From Alcaligenaceae bacterium (GTDB taxonomy: Bacteria > Pseudomonadota > Gammaproteobacteria > Burkholderiales > Burkholderiaceae_B): a DNA stretch of 43,639 nucleotides. The notes beneath the pieces are model-generated. The model was not told the DNA's origin. It made no database searches and saw only the letters and a program-made list of their open reading frames with translations. The stretch lies in NCBI GenBank assembly GCA_029263615.1, contig JAJUFT010000011.1, positions 1 to 43,639 on the forward strand. The letters run 5' to 3'. Made by a program: the position numbers and the translations under genes. This document shows, one piece after another, positions 7,429 through 16,347 of this stretch (position 1 is the first letter of the stretch; every line of letters starts with the position of its first letter).

Positions 7429-7530
7429 CGTTTCTATATGGGCCACGGGAGGCATGGTCTTGAGTTTGCCTCGCCGCTGCGTTATGAAGGCAAATCGCGC
7501 GGTCGCCTGCGCATTCACCGGAGAAACCCG

Positions 7531-7941
7531 ATGTTCTTTTCCCTGCTCATTGCCACCTTTCTGATTGCCCTGATCGTCTCCGTGGCGGTGGTGAAAGCCT
7601 TCAGCAAGCCCGTGCGCGGTATTCTCGACCGCATCATCGACGACCGCATCAGCGAGGCCTGGCATCGGTACATCACCTTTGCGGCGTTGGTGGTCGGTGT
7701 CTCGGGCGGCGTCCGCATTTACTCGCTGGAACGGTATGTCGAGCCGCAACGCCTGCCGGACGGTGAGGCGCAGATGCTGTCGCTCACGGCGGAGCGCTGG
7801 ACGCTCGAAATTTACCGGACGATCATCGAATGCCTGCAGAGCATGGCCTGGATGTACCTGGTGGTATTCCTGTTCGCCCTCATCGCCTATGTGATTGTGC
7901 GCATTGCAGAACGCCGCCGGCACAAAGAATTGGAGAAATGA
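7531..7941 (+). CDS. Hypothetical inner-membrane protein upstream of DUF455
   Basis: 136 residues from the ATG at 7531 (GGAGAAACCCG before it). The predicted architecture is an N-terminal transmembrane helix (about 2-22), a basic segment with KPVRGILDRIIDDRISEAWHRY, a second hydrophobic stretch (about 48-60), a soluble acidic region, and a C-terminal helix (about 104-126) ending in a charged RRRHKELEK tail. I do not recognise the family. Its stop overlaps the start of the DUF455 gene (ATGA), so the two are translationally coupled and probably work together. The reading frame is open upstream to 7438, but those residues look non-coding. Confidence 0.75.
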   Translation: MFFSLLIATFLIALIVSVAVVKAFSKPVRGILDRIIDDRISEAWHRYITFAALVVGVSGGVRIYSLERYVEPQRLPDGEAQMLSLTAERWTLEIYRTIIECLQSMAWMYLVVFLFALIAYVIVRIAERRRHKELEK

Positions 7942-8777
7942 GTGTGAAGTCTGATCGTTTTGGGCACGAAGCCACCCCGGAGCTGCGTGCTGCGGCGCTG
8001 CGCGCCCTCTCGGTGACGGAGCCGGAAGCCAAGTGCGAAGCAGTGCGTGCCATGCAGGCCATTGTCAAGCTGGACGCCGATGTCCGTCTCGCGGCACCGG
8101 CGAATCTGCCCGGCCGGCCACCCCGCCCCGAACTGGTGGTTCCCTCGCAGGTCCCACGCCGTTCCATGGCCTCACAGGAAGGCAGGGCGTCGCTGCTGCA
8201 TGCGCTGGCACATATTGAATTCAATGCCATCAATCTTGCGCTCGACATTCTCTGGCGCTTTCCCGGCATGCCGGACGCCTTTTACGTTGATTGGTACAAG
8301 GTGGCCTTCGAGGAAGCGGAACATTTCAGCATGCTGGCTCAACGCTTGCAGTCACTGGGCTTCGCGTATGGCGACTTTCCGGCGCACAACGGCCTGTGGG
8401 AAATGGCGGAAAAGACGCGATCCGACATTCTGGCCCGGATCGCCCTGGTGCCGCGCACACTGGAGGCGCGGGGGCTGGATGTGTCACCGGCCATCCGGCA
8501 GCGCCTCATGCAGGCGGGCGACGCGGAAAGTGCAGCGTTGCTGGACATCATCCTGCGTGATGAAGTCGGCCATGTGGCCATCGGCAACCATTGGTACAAC
8601 TGGCTGTGCGCGCAGCGGCAGATTGATCCGGTCGACACCTACGAACGCCTGGCGCTCGAATACCGGGCGCCCCGGCTGCGCGGCCCCTTCAATCTGGAAG
8701 CCAGGCGCGAGGCGGGTTTCAACGAGCGCGAACTGGCTTCGCTGCAACGCATGGCGGAAGACCAGCCTGCCTCGTGA
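7938..8777 (+). CDS. DUF455 family ferritin-like protein
   Basis: 279 residues beginning MSVKSDRFGHEATP; the ATG overlaps the upstream stop by 4 nt and follows TTGGAGAA. DUF455 proteins have a ferritin-like four-helix bundle with a probable di-metal site. Candidate ligands are visible in the right pattern: HIE (E94), EEAEH (E126, H129) and DEVGH (E209, H212). The enzymatic role of the family is not established; oxidative or tRNA-related functions have been discussed for similar folds, but nothing here decides. Coupling to a small membrane protein is the only context. A strong stem-loop follows at 8794-8820. Confidence 0.88.
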   Translation: MSVKSDRFGHEATPELRAAALRALSVTEPEAKCEAVRAMQAIVKLDADVRLAAPANLPGRPPRPELVVPSQVPRRSMASQEGRASLLHALAHIEFNAINLALDILWRFPGMPDAFYVDWYKVAFEEAEHFSMLAQRLQSLGFAYGDFPAHNGLWEMAEKTRSDILARIALVPRTLEARGLDVSPAIRQRLMQAGDAESAALLDIILRDEVGHVAIGNHWYNWLCAQRQIDPVDTYERLALEYRAPRLRGPFNLEARREAGFNERELASLQRMAEDQPAS

Positions 8778-8793
8778 TCGCTGAGGCTGGCGA

Positions 8794-8820
8794 AACGCCT
8801 CGCGCAGTCGGCGAGGCGTT
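8794..8820. terminator. Stem-loop after the DUF455 gene
   Basis: Perfect 10-bp stem AACGCCTCGC / GCGAGGCGTT with a 7-nt loop, between convergent DUF455 and entericidin genes. The U-tract is weak on either strand, so it may act as a bidirectional, partly Rho-assisted terminator or mRNA 3' stabiliser. Confidence 0.55.
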
Positions 8821-8873
8821 CGGGTGACGTGCGGGTGTGAGGCACGCCCGCGTTTCATGCAGGGTTGCCCGGG

Positions 8874-9002
8874 TCAACGGGCTTGCTGCTGAATCTTTTC
8901 ACCTCCGCGTTCGATGTCTTCGCCCATGCCTTCCATGGTGTTGCAGCCGGCGGTGAGGGCGGCCAGGGCCAGCATGATCGGTACCAAAAGTGTCTTTTTC
9001 AT
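8874..9002 (-). CDS. Entericidin-family lipoprotein
   Basis: A 42-residue precursor. A short basic start (MKKT), a hydrophobic stretch and the lipobox LTAGC (Cys20) are followed by NTMEGMGEDIERGGEKIQQQAR, the typical entericidin A/B tail. Entericidins are tiny lipoproteins associated with stationary phase and envelope stress; in E. coli EcnA and EcnB were described as an antidote/toxin pair. Only one copy is present here. It is transcribed toward the DUF455 gene and divergently from the Ap4A phosphorylase-like gene, with about 217 bp between the divergent starts. Confidence 0.88.
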   Translation of the reverse strand: MKKTLLVPIMLALAALTAGCNTMEGMGEDIERGGEKIQQQAR

Positions 9003-9219
9003 TGTGCTTCTCCCATTGCTCTGTTCGAGGGTCTGTTGCGCCGCGACGCGTTGAGGCCACAGGGTGCCGTGTTTCAGGGCAGCCGGGACGTGTGCCGGGC
9101 ACGCGTCAGCGTGCGCCGAGCCTTCAGCAATTCCGGTGCCGGCACGACCTGGCCGGACGGCTCGGGTAAGATCAGGGAAACCGCTGTCCCGAAAAAGACA
9201 ATCATCAGGAGGATCAGAC

Positions 9220-10110
9220 ATGAGCAGCACCTGTGCTCCCGCTACTCAGGCCACACCGTTCTTGGAGAAGGTCGATACCCGCAGCGCCGCGGCCATTGCT
9301 TCGGGAGACCTGCAGCCCATTGAAGCCCATGAGGTGACGCTGGAGGGCGATGGCCTGCTCTTCCGGGTGCGCCGTGTGAAGGCACTGGAAAAGAAGCAGG
9401 AGCTGCCTGGCGGCCCACGCGATCCCGACTTCAATCCCTTCCTGCCGCCGGATCCGGCGCTGACGGTCGGGCCCCTCGGCGAAGAACACGTCGCCATCCT
9501 GAACAAGTACCCAGTGAGCGAACGCCATCTGGTGCTCGCACGCAAGGCGTTTGCCGAACAGGTCGAGCCGCTTGAGCTCAGCGACTTCCGGGCCATGGCG
9601 CAGATCTTGTCGGAATGCGGAGGCGTGGGTTTTCACAACGGCGGTGCGCCGGCCGGCGCCAGCCAGCGGCACAAACACGTTCAGTGGATTCCCGCCACGT
9701 CAGACAACCCGGGCCTGGGCATGTATCGCCCGGTGCTGGACCCCGACGTGCGTGAACACACGGTGTTCATTCACCTGCAGCTGCCCCTGCGGCATTGCTT
9801 CGTGCGCGTCATGGCCGGTCGGGGCCAGGATCCGGATCTCGCCGCCCGCAGCCTGCTGCGGGGCTATCAGCGCGCCCTGGAAACCATGGGCCTGGAACCG
9901 GACGCGAACGGCCATCTTCCGCCTTCCAATCTGCTGGTGGAAGATGGGTGGATGTTGCTCGTGCCCCGCAGCCGGGAACACTACGAAGGCGTCTCATTGA
10001 ACGCGCTGTCCTTCGGCGGGGTCTTCTACGTGCGCGACGCAGCGCAGCTGGATGCCATGCGCCGGGTGGGGCCCCTGCAAGCGCTGGCGGCGGTCGGCTA
10101 CCCCGTATGA
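9220..10110 (+). CDS. Ap4A phosphorylase/ATP adenylyltransferase-like protein
   Basis: 296 residues from the ATG at 9220, with an AGGAGG ribosome-binding site. The central motif SQRHKHVQWIP (HKHVQ at 151-155) is the His-x-His-x-Gln signature of the GalT/HIT-like Ap4A phosphorylase II family, with supporting FNPFLPPDP (71-79) and LNKYP (94-98). Such enzymes split diadenosine tetraphosphate by phosphorolysis to ADP and ATP (the reverse makes Ap4A), using a histidine nucleotide intermediate. Bacteria more often use the ApaH hydrolase, so this is a less common route. The downstream metallopeptidase gene starts 19 nt after its stop, suggesting an operon. Confidence 0.87.
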   Translation: MSSTCAPATQATPFLEKVDTRSAAAIASGDLQPIEAHEVTLEGDGLLFRVRRVKALEKKQELPGGPRDPDFNPFLPPDPALTVGPLGEEHVAILNKYPVSERHLVLARKAFAEQVEPLELSDFRAMAQILSECGGVGFHNGGAPAGASQRHKHVQWIPATSDNPGLGMYRPVLDPDVREHTVFIHLQLPLRHCFVRVMAGRGQDPDLAARSLLRGYQRALETMGLEPDANGHLPPSNLLVEDGWMLLVPRSREHYEGVSLNALSFGGVFYVRDAAQLDAMRRVGPLQALAAVGYPV

Positions 10111-10129
10111 GTGGCGGAGGTTAGCGGGC

Positions 10130-10999
10130 ATGCTGCGTTGGTTGTTGGGGAAGGGCGCCAGGCCGGCCCGTGTGGAGCGCGAGCGGGCGGCCATCGATGC
10201 CGGTTTGTGGCAGGAAGTGATGGGGCGCTACCCCTTTCTGCAGGGCCTCAGCGCAGAAGAGGAAGAGGCGCTGCGCCAATGCAGCGCATGGTTGCTGGCG
10301 AGCAAGGCCTACAGCGGCGTACAGGGGCTGGAAGTGACCGAAGACATCCGGCTTTCCATTGCCGTGCAGGCGGCGTTGCCCGTCATGCATCTGGATCCCC
10401 GGCTGTATGAGGGCTGGACGGAAATCATCGTCTATCCCGGGGGCTTCCTGATTCCCCGCAACGAGGTCGATGAAAGCGGCGTGGTGCACGAATACGTGGA
10501 GGAAGCGGCGGGCGAAGCCTGGGAAGGCGGCCCGCTGATTCTTTCCTGGGACGACTGCGGCCCCGGCCAGCGCGATGACGTCAACGTCGTCATCCACGAG
10601 TTCGCCCACAAGCTCGATCTGTACCACGGCGAAGCGGACGGCATGCCGTGGCTTGGGCTGCACGGGCGGCAACTGTCCGCCGCCCGGTGGCAGCAGGTGC
10701 TGGCCACAACCTATGACGATTTCTGCCTGCGTCTGGATCAGGTTGAAGCGGCGATTCCGCCCGATGTCGATCCGGAATCCGAGGCGGCGGAGCCCTGGTA
10801 TGCGACGCTGCCGCTGGACCCCTATGCCGCCACCGACGCGGCCGAGTTCTTCGCCGTGAGTTCGGAGGCCTTCTTCGTCAACCCCGCGCCGCTGGGGGCC
10901 TGCTACCCGGAGTGGTATGAGCTGCTTGCCCGGTACTACCGGCAGGACCCGCTGCAGCGCCTTTCAGCCTGTCAGTGCCAATTGCGCAGCATCACGTAA
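10130..10999 (+). CDS. mtfA: MtfA-type zinc-dependent peptidase
   Basis: 289 residues starting MLRWLLGKG (GGAGG site before the ATG). The HEFAH motif at 156-160 (VNVVIHEFAHKLD) is the metal-binding HExxH, and AAEFFAVSSEAFF further on fits the gluzincin third-ligand region of the MtfA family. In E. coli MtfA (YeeI) binds and removes the Mlc repressor and so affects PTS glucose transport. No PTS gene is visible here and glucose PTS is rare in Alcaligenaceae, so the target is probably different. It follows the Ap4A phosphorylase gene closely and its 3' end overlaps the convergent azlD gene by 28 nt. Confidence 0.9.
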   Translation: MLRWLLGKGARPARVERERAAIDAGLWQEVMGRYPFLQGLSAEEEEALRQCSAWLLASKAYSGVQGLEVTEDIRLSIAVQAALPVMHLDPRLYEGWTEIIVYPGGFLIPRNEVDESGVVHEYVEEAAGEAWEGGPLILSWDDCGPGQRDDVNVVIHEFAHKLDLYHGEADGMPWLGLHGRQLSAARWQQVLATTYDDFCLRLDQVEAAIPPDVDPESEAAEPWYATLPLDPYAATDAAEFFAVSSEAFFVNPAPLGACYPEWYELLARYYRQDPLQRLSACQCQLRSIT

Positions 11000-11295
11000 A
11001 GCGCCGTCCCGCCCACAATGCTCAGTAGCGGGTTGCGCGTGCGCCATTGCAGCCCGGCGGTCACGGCAATGGCCAGCAGCTCGGGCCAGGGGCCCGTGGG
11101 GTGTTCGCGTGCCGAGGCACTGGCCGAATGCACCAGCAGCAGCGTCATGATGGCCAGCGGCAGGAAGCGACCCAGATGCTGTACCACGGCCGAGCGGCGT
11201 AGCAGGCGGGCGCTGAGAAAGGGCAGGGCACGCAGGGCGAAGGTCACCACCCCCATGGCTCCGATGGCGGCCAGCAGATAGCCGGTGTCGTTCAT
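10972..11295 (-). CDS. azlD: AzlD-family branched-chain amino acid exporter subunit
   Basis: 107 residues from the ATG at 11295, one nucleotide after the azlC stop; a GGGAGG site lies inside the end of azlC. The sequence is almost all hydrophobic (three to four transmembrane helices), with the family pattern VTFALRALPFL, FLPLAIMTLLLVHS and GTALYVMLRN. AzlD is the small partner of AzlC in a two-subunit exporter for branched-chain amino acids and analogues. The 3' end overlaps the convergent mtfA gene. Confidence 0.9.
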   Translation of the reverse strand: MNDTGYLLAAIGAMGVVTFALRALPFLSARLLRRSAVVQHLGRFLPLAIMTLLLVHSASASAREHPTGPWPELLAIAVTAGLQWRTRNPLLSIVGGTALYVMLRNWH

Positions 11296-11296
11296 G

Positions 11297-11989
11297 TCAG
11301 CGGTCCTCCCACTTGAAGGCGAATACACCGGTCAGAATGCTCAGCACAATGGCGAGCACCAGGGCATGGTCGGGAATCAGCACGGTTGCCAGGGCGTAGG
11401 AAATCAGGGCGGTCCACAGCGGCAGGGCGCTCTGACGTGCGCGCCACTGTTCCACGGTCAGCACGGCGAACAGGGAACACAGCACGAAATCGAGCCCATC
11501 CAGCGGCACCCGGGCCTGAGCGCCGATGATGGCGCCCAGGAGCGAGCCGGCCACCCACCACCCCTGGTTGAGCAGTGCGAGCAACGCCATGCGTTGGGGC
11601 GGCGTGTCGCGGGGCAGGGTGGTCAGCACCGAGTAGGTTTCGTCCGTCAGTGCGAAGGCGGTATACCAGCGCAGCAGCCTGCCCTTGGGGAAAGTCTCCA
11701 GCAGGGAAAGCCCATAAAAGACATGGCGCAGATTGACCAGCAGTGTGGCCAGGGCAATGGCACTGATGGGCATGCCCGTGGCCAGCATGGGAATCATCAT
11801 GTATTGCGCCGCACCGGCATAGATCACCAGACTGGCGATCAGCGCCATGACCCAGCTTGCGCCGGCCTGGACAAACAGAAACCCGAAGACCATTCCCAGC
11901 GGGATATAGCCCATGGCCACCGGGGCGGTCAGGCTGAATAGGGAGAGCGACGCGGGAGATGCGTCCGATACGTGCTGCTGCGTGGACAT
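11297..11989 (-). CDS. azlC: AzlC-family branched-chain amino acid exporter subunit
   Basis: 230 residues, with the family signature PVAMGYIPLGMVFGFLFVQAG near the start, YAGAAQYMMIPML, LVNLRHVFYGLSL and FALTDETYSVLTT. Five to six transmembrane helices are expected. AzlC forms the main channel-like subunit of the AzlCD exporter, which removes excess valine/leucine/isoleucine-type amino acids. The chosen ATG at 11989 has no Shine-Dalgarno sequence (the preceding bases are pyrimidine-rich), so initiation may be weak or the start may be elsewhere. It is translationally coupled to azlD. Confidence 0.92.
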   Translation of the reverse strand: MSTQQHVSDASPASLSLFSLTAPVAMGYIPLGMVFGFLFVQAGASWVMALIASLVIYAGAAQYMMIPMLATGMPISAIALATLLVNLRHVFYGLSLLETFPKGRLLRWYTAFALTDETYSVLTTLPRDTPPQRMALLALLNQGWWVAGSLLGAIIGAQARVPLDGLDFVLCSLFAVLTVEQWRARQSALPLWTALISYALATVLIPDHALVLAIVLSILTGVFAFKWEDR

Positions 11990-12138
11990 AACCAGGAGGA
12001 AAGCGGGAAAAACACACAGCCCGCACCGGTTTCCCGGGGCGGGCAGGCCTCATGATAACGCAGCCTGTCGTGAGCCGTCTTCAGCAGGGGCTCAGGGGGG
12101 CGCGTGCGAACGCCCTTGCGCGTCAGTCACCGTGATGA

Positions 12139-13278
12139 CTACACGCCGACGACGCGGTTGCGCGAAGTCTTCTTGGCCTCGTAGAGGCGGTTGTCGGCTC
12201 GCATGGTGGCCTGCAGGAAGGTTTCGTCGGGGTAGAAGGAGGCGACGCCGATACTGACGGTATAGCGTACGGGTTCCCCGTCATAGTCGTTCAGGACACT
12301 GACTTCGGTCTGTGCCCGAATGTTTTCCGCAATGGCCAGGGCGGCGTCCTTGTCGGTGTCCATCAGGACGGCCACGAACTCTTCTCCGCCATAGCGGCAG
12401 GCCAGGTCAGCCGGGCGTAGCGAACGTCGCAGAACGCCCGCAAAATGGCGCAGGATGTCGTCGCCAAAGGCATGACCATGGGTGTCATTGATGCGCTTGA
12501 AGTGATCGAGGTCCATGATGAGCAGCGCACGCCGGGCGTCGGGATCGTTCAGCGCGAACTGTTCCATGGCCTGCAGAAGGGCGCCCCGGTTCAGCAGCCC
12601 CGTGAGCGGGTCGTGAGTGGCTTCCCGGTAGAGGCGCAGCATCAGGGCGAGCTGGAAGTAATTGGCCGTGATGGAAATGACCAGCAGGGCGGCCAACAGC
12701 CAGACAGCCTGCAGGCCGGCCAGGGTGAACAGCGCGCCGGTGGCGTACAGGGCCCAGGCCTCCAGCAGGATGATGGCCAAGCCCAGTGCCGCCGATTCCA
12801 ACAGCGTGAAGGGAAAGATGGCGAGCATGGCCACCAGCATGTACGGAATGAAGCTGTAGCCCACCAGCGACGCGGCACCGCCGTCGCCGGTCAGTGTCGA
12901 CATGATGATGGCATAGAACACGGCCGGTGTGGAAAGCAGCGTGCCGGCCGCGAGCCTGGACAGTTGGAGCCGGGCTTTGCTGCGCTGCGCCACCAGAACC
13001 GTGATGGCCAGGATGGCCAGCATGACGACGCGGGCGGTCAGGGCCACGGCACGGGTTTCTTCGGGCAATACGAACCAATCGATCAGGCTCCAGAATGGCA
13101 GCAGAACGAGGAAGATCGCACCCACCACCATCACGCGATTGCGCAGGAAATCCCCGCGCGAGAACGCAAAGTCGCGGGAATGTCGGCGGCTTGAGAGCGT
13201 GTCGTGCAATGAGCTGATGGTCATTTGGGTTAACGCCTCGACACCGGATTTCGGGTTCTGTAAATCGGTCTGAGTCAT
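12139..13278 (-). CDS. Membrane-bound diguanylate cyclase (GGDEF)
   Basis: 379 residues. The N-terminal half carries about six transmembrane segments (roughly 47-70, 78-97, 113-130, 138-160, 163-185, 188-212), a sensor region of unknown type. The GGDEF domain follows: DPLTGLLNR at 223-231, IMDLDHFKRINDTHGHAFGDDIL, and the active site RYGGEEF with GGEEF at 297-301. An RxxD product-inhibition site (R288, D291) stands exactly five residues before it, so the cyclase is probably active and feedback-inhibited by c-di-GMP. The start codon lies 2 nt after the ppc stop, giving tight translational coupling to PEP carboxylase, an unusual pairing. Confidence 0.93.
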   Translation of the reverse strand: MTQTDLQNPKSGVEALTQMTISSLHDTLSSRRHSRDFAFSRGDFLRNRVMVVGAIFLVLLPFWSLIDWFVLPEETRAVALTARVVMLAILAITVLVAQRSKARLQLSRLAAGTLLSTPAVFYAIIMSTLTGDGGAASLVGYSFIPYMLVAMLAIFPFTLLESAALGLAIILLEAWALYATGALFTLAGLQAVWLLAALLVISITANYFQLALMLRLYREATHDPLTGLLNRGALLQAMEQFALNDPDARRALLIMDLDHFKRINDTHGHAFGDDILRHFAGVLRRSLRPADLACRYGGEEFVAVLMDTDKDAALAIAENIRAQTEVSVLNDYDGEPVRYTVSIGVASFYPDETFLQATMRADNRLYEAKKTSRNRVVGV

Positions 13279-13280
13279 GG

Positions 13281-16181
13281 TTATCCGGAGTTTCGCAAGC
13301 CGGCTGCGATGCCGTTGATCGTCATGTGAATGGCACGTTGACTGCGGCTTTCCGCATCGTTGCCGGTGAAGTCGACCGGCCCGCGCTTGCGGTGACGGCG
13401 CAAAAGTTCCACCTGCAGGTGATTGAGCGGGTCAATATAGGCGAAGCGCTCCAGCAGGGCAGCCGCCAGCTGCGGGTCGTGTTCCAGAAGGTCGTGGCCG
13501 GAGACCTGACGGAACATCTCGAGTGTGGTGTGGAACTCGGCCTCAAGGCGGGCAAAAATGCGTTCGCGCAGACGCTTGTCGGCCACCAGCCCCGCGTAGC
13601 GACGGGCAATGGTGAGGTCCGTCTTTGCCAGAACCTGTTCCATATTGGACAGCAGCGTGCGGAAAAAAGGCCATTCTCCGGCCATTTCCTGCAGCTGCGC
13701 CAGACGGGCTTCGGGCTGTGAAGGTGCACCGTCACAGCCTTGCTCGACATACTGCTTGAGCGCCGTGCCCACCCCGTACCAGCCCGTCAGCATCAAGCGG
13801 CATTGCGCCCAGGAAAAGCCCCAGGGAATCGCCCGCAGGTCTTCGATGCGCTCGCTAGTCTTGCGTGCAGAGGGCCGGGAACCGATGTTCAGCTCGGCAA
13901 TTTCACGAATCGGGGTGGCCGCGAAGAAGTATTCCGTGAAACCTTCCGTGCCGTACACCAGCTCGCGATACGCCGACTGCGCCTGTTCCGACATCCAGTT
14001 CATGGCACCCAGGTATTTCTCCAGGCGGGCGTTTTCGGCGCGGGCAGCTTCTGCGGCCGGTGTCAGGCTGGCGGCCAGGGTGGCCGCCACGATGTTTTCC
14101 AGGTGCCAGCGCCCGACTTCGGCGTCCTTGTACTTGCCCTGGATCACCTCGCCCTGTTCGGTCAGCCGGATCTGGCCGTTTACCGTGCCGGGGGGCTGGG
14201 CAATGATGGCCTCGAAGCTGGGGCCTCCGCCGCGGGCGACAGAACCGCCGCGCCCGTGGAAGAGGCGGAGCCGGACCCCGCGCTTCTGGAAGACCTCGAC
14301 GAGTTCGCGTTCCGCGCAGTAGAGCGCCCAGTTGGAGGTGAGATAGCCGCCGTCCTTGTTGCTGTCGGAATAGCCGAGCATGACTTCCTGAATACCGCCC
14401 TGCGCGCCCCGGACCCGCGGCCTGACTTCCGGAAGGTCCAGCCACGCGGCCATGATGTCGGCAGCGCGTTCGAGGTCGGGAATGGTTTCGAACAGCGGCA
14501 CGACCATCAGCCCGGCGGCCAGGCGTGATGCGCGTGTATCGGTGCTCCCGCCCGAGGGATTTTCGACGGTGCTGGCGAGCGGAGAGTCGGGGCGCAAGAG
14601 ACCGGTTTCTTGCTGCAGCACCAGCATCTCGAGTAGGTCGCTGAGCGTTTCCGTATGCGAAATGATGGTCTGCTCGATGGCGCGCGGGCCGAAGCGTGCC
14701 CGGCAGCGGGCGGCCATCTGCAGGATGGCGAGCTCCTTGGTGGTCTCTTCCGAGTAGTTCAGCCAAGGGGAATACAGCGGCCGCGCCTGGGAGAGCTCAC
14801 TGCGCAGCAATGCCACGCGGCCGGCCTCGTCGAGCTCGAGGTAGCGCACCGGTTTGCCGCCCACCTGCACGCCGGCTGCGGCAAACAGTTCGTCCAGCAC
14901 CCGTTCATGCACATCGGAACTCTGACGGAGGTCCAGCGTGGCGAGATGGAAGCCGAAGACTCGAACGGCCTGGAGCAGCTCGCCCAGCCGAAGGTGGGCG
15001 ATGGCATTGCCGTGGTGCGCCGCCAGGGAAGCGGCGATGATGTGGAGATCGGCCTCGAACTCGGAAGGATCGGCGTAAGGCTCGGCTTCATAGGTGGGCC
15101 GGGTGGCCAGTGCACGCCCGACAATCTGCTGTGCGGTCGCGGCCAGCCGGGCATAGATATGGATGCAGGCGCGCCGGTACGGTTCATCGATGCGGTGCAG
15201 GGAGGTGTCACGGCTTTCGGTCGACAGGGCTTCCAGCTCGGGGCTGACCTTGACCAGGGTCCGCGACATCGACAGCTCGGTGCCCAGCGCCTTGACCTCG
15301 TCCAGGTAATGGCGGAAGGCCCGCGTCGACTGGCGCAGCAGAGCCTGTTCCAGCGTGGTGGCATCGACATTGGGATTGCCGTCACGGTCGCCGCCGATCC
15401 AGCTGCCGGTGGTCAGGAAGGCGGGCAGCAAGGCCGGCCGCGCCTGCAGCGGGTCTTTTCCGTGCGCATCCAGCAGGGCGGCCAGTTCATGGTAGAGCCG
15501 TGGAATCGCCTTCAGAAATGTGTGTTCGTAATAGCCCAGCGCGTTGTCGATTTCATCCAGGACGGTCAGTTTCTGCTGCCGCAACATGCGCGTCTGCCAC
15601 ATGGTCGCCACCAGACCGGTGAGGCGGTGCAGGGTGAGCTGCCGTTCCCAGGGGGTGAGCGTGTCGTCGGTGACCAGCAGCTGACGGGCGATTTCCCGGT
15701 GCAGGTCCAGCGTGCTCTTGCGTTGCACTTCCGTCGGGTGCGCTGTGAGTACCGGCACGATGCGGGTGTCCTGGAGGGCCCGCAGGATCTTCCGGCTTCC
15801 CACACCCTTTCCCTTGAGGAAGAGCTGGGCCTCACGCAGGCTGCCGCGCATGGGCTGCGCGGCGTGGAGCTCGTACTCGCGCTGGCGCCGGTTCTGTTCC
15901 CGGTCTTCGGCAATATTGGAAAGGTGCAGAAAGTAGCCGAAGGCGCGGGCCACCAGGTTCACCTGTTCGTCGTCGAGGCGCCGGATGGCGCGCTCGAGCA
16001 CCGGTTCCTGCGAGACATCGCCTTCGCGACGAAACTTCACGGCCGCGCGGCGCAACTTTTCGATGGTGTCGTAGATGGCCTTGCCGTCCGTTTTCCTGAT
16101 GACTTCCCCGAGTGTCTTGCCGAGCAAACGGATGTCCTGCCGGAGGGCGCTATGTGGCGATGCGGAGGGCTGCTGAGTCAC
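13281..16181 (-). CDS. ppc: Phosphoenolpyruvate carboxylase
   Basis: 966 residues, slightly longer than E. coli Ppc (883). It makes oxaloacetate from PEP and bicarbonate, replenishing the TCA cycle. Key motifs are present: [11 protein letters not shown] at 146-156 with the catalytic His148, [14 protein letters not shown], the glycine-rich [15 protein letters not shown] loop near residue 640, QGEVIQGKY, and the C-terminal [10 protein letters not shown] tail that binds allosteric aspartate in related enzymes. The start is a GTG (16181) with a good GAGGAA site. It diverges from ilvD-1 across about 166 bp and is followed after 2 nt by a diguanylate cyclase gene. Confidence 0.97.
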   Translation of the reverse strand: MTQQPSASPHSALRQDIRLLGKTLGEVIRKTDGKAIYDTIEKLRRAAVKFRREGDVSQEPVLERAIRRLDDEQVNLVARAFGYFLHLSNIAEDREQNRRQREYELHAAQPMRGSLREAQLFLKGKGVGSRKILRALQDTRIVPVLTAHPTEVQRKSTLDLHREIARQLLVTDDTLTPWERQLTLHRLTGLVATMWQTRMLRQQKLTVLDEIDNALGYYEHTFLKAIPRLYHELAALLDAHGKDPLQARPALLPAFLTTGSWIGGDRDGNPNVDATTLEQALLRQSTRAFRHYLDEVKALGTELSMSRTLVKVSPELEALSTESRDTSLHRIDEPYRRACIHIYARLAATAQQIVGRALATRPTYEAEPYADPSEFEADLHIIAASLAAHHGNAIAHLRLGELLQAVRVFGFHLATLDLRQSSDVHERVLDELFAAAGVQVGGKPVRYLELDEAGRVALLRSELSQARPLYSPWLNYSEETTKELAILQMAARCRARFGPRAIEQTIISHTETLSDLLEMLVLQQETGLLRPDSPLASTVENPSGGSTDTRASRLAAGLMVVPLFETIPDLERAADIMAAWLDLPEVRPRVRGAQGGIQEVMLGYSDSNKDGGYLTSNWALYCAERELVEVFQKRGVRLRLFHGRGGSVARGGGPSFEAIIAQPPGTVNGQIRLTEQGEVIQGKYKDAEVGRWHLENIVAATLAASLTPAAEAARAENARLEKYLGAMNWMSEQAQSAYRELVYGTEGFTEYFFAATPIREIAELNIGSRPSARKTSERIEDLRAIPWGFSWAQCRLMLTGWYGVGTALKQYVEQGCDGAPSQPEARLAQLQEMAGEWPFFRTLLSNMEQVLAKTDLTIARRYAGLVADKRLRERIFARLEAEFHTTLEMFRQVSGHDLLEHDPQLAAALLERFAYIDPLNHLQVELLRRHRKRGPVDFTGNDAESRSQRAIHMTINGIAAGLRNSG

Positions 16182-16347
16182 TGCGGTTCCTCTGTCGAAC
16201 GGGGAAAGGGCGAAGCGGCTGTACGTTACAAAAGAAAACTTCTCTGATGAAGATTATCATTGTGTGCTGCGGGAATGCACAGGACAAGGGGTTGAGACAT
16301 CGTGTTTTGTGTTTTCCCACCTCATTGTTTCCCTTGCAGAGAGAAAA

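Noticed and set aside
14655..16247. A 530-codon plus-strand frame opposite ppc.
   Set aside because: The sense strand encodes all PEP carboxylase motifs; the antisense product has no family features and no ribosome-binding site.
16182..16347. A leader-peptide attenuator ahead of ilvD-1.
   Set aside because: No run of Val/Leu/Ile codons followed by alternative hairpins could be found in the divergent ppc/ilvD spacer.
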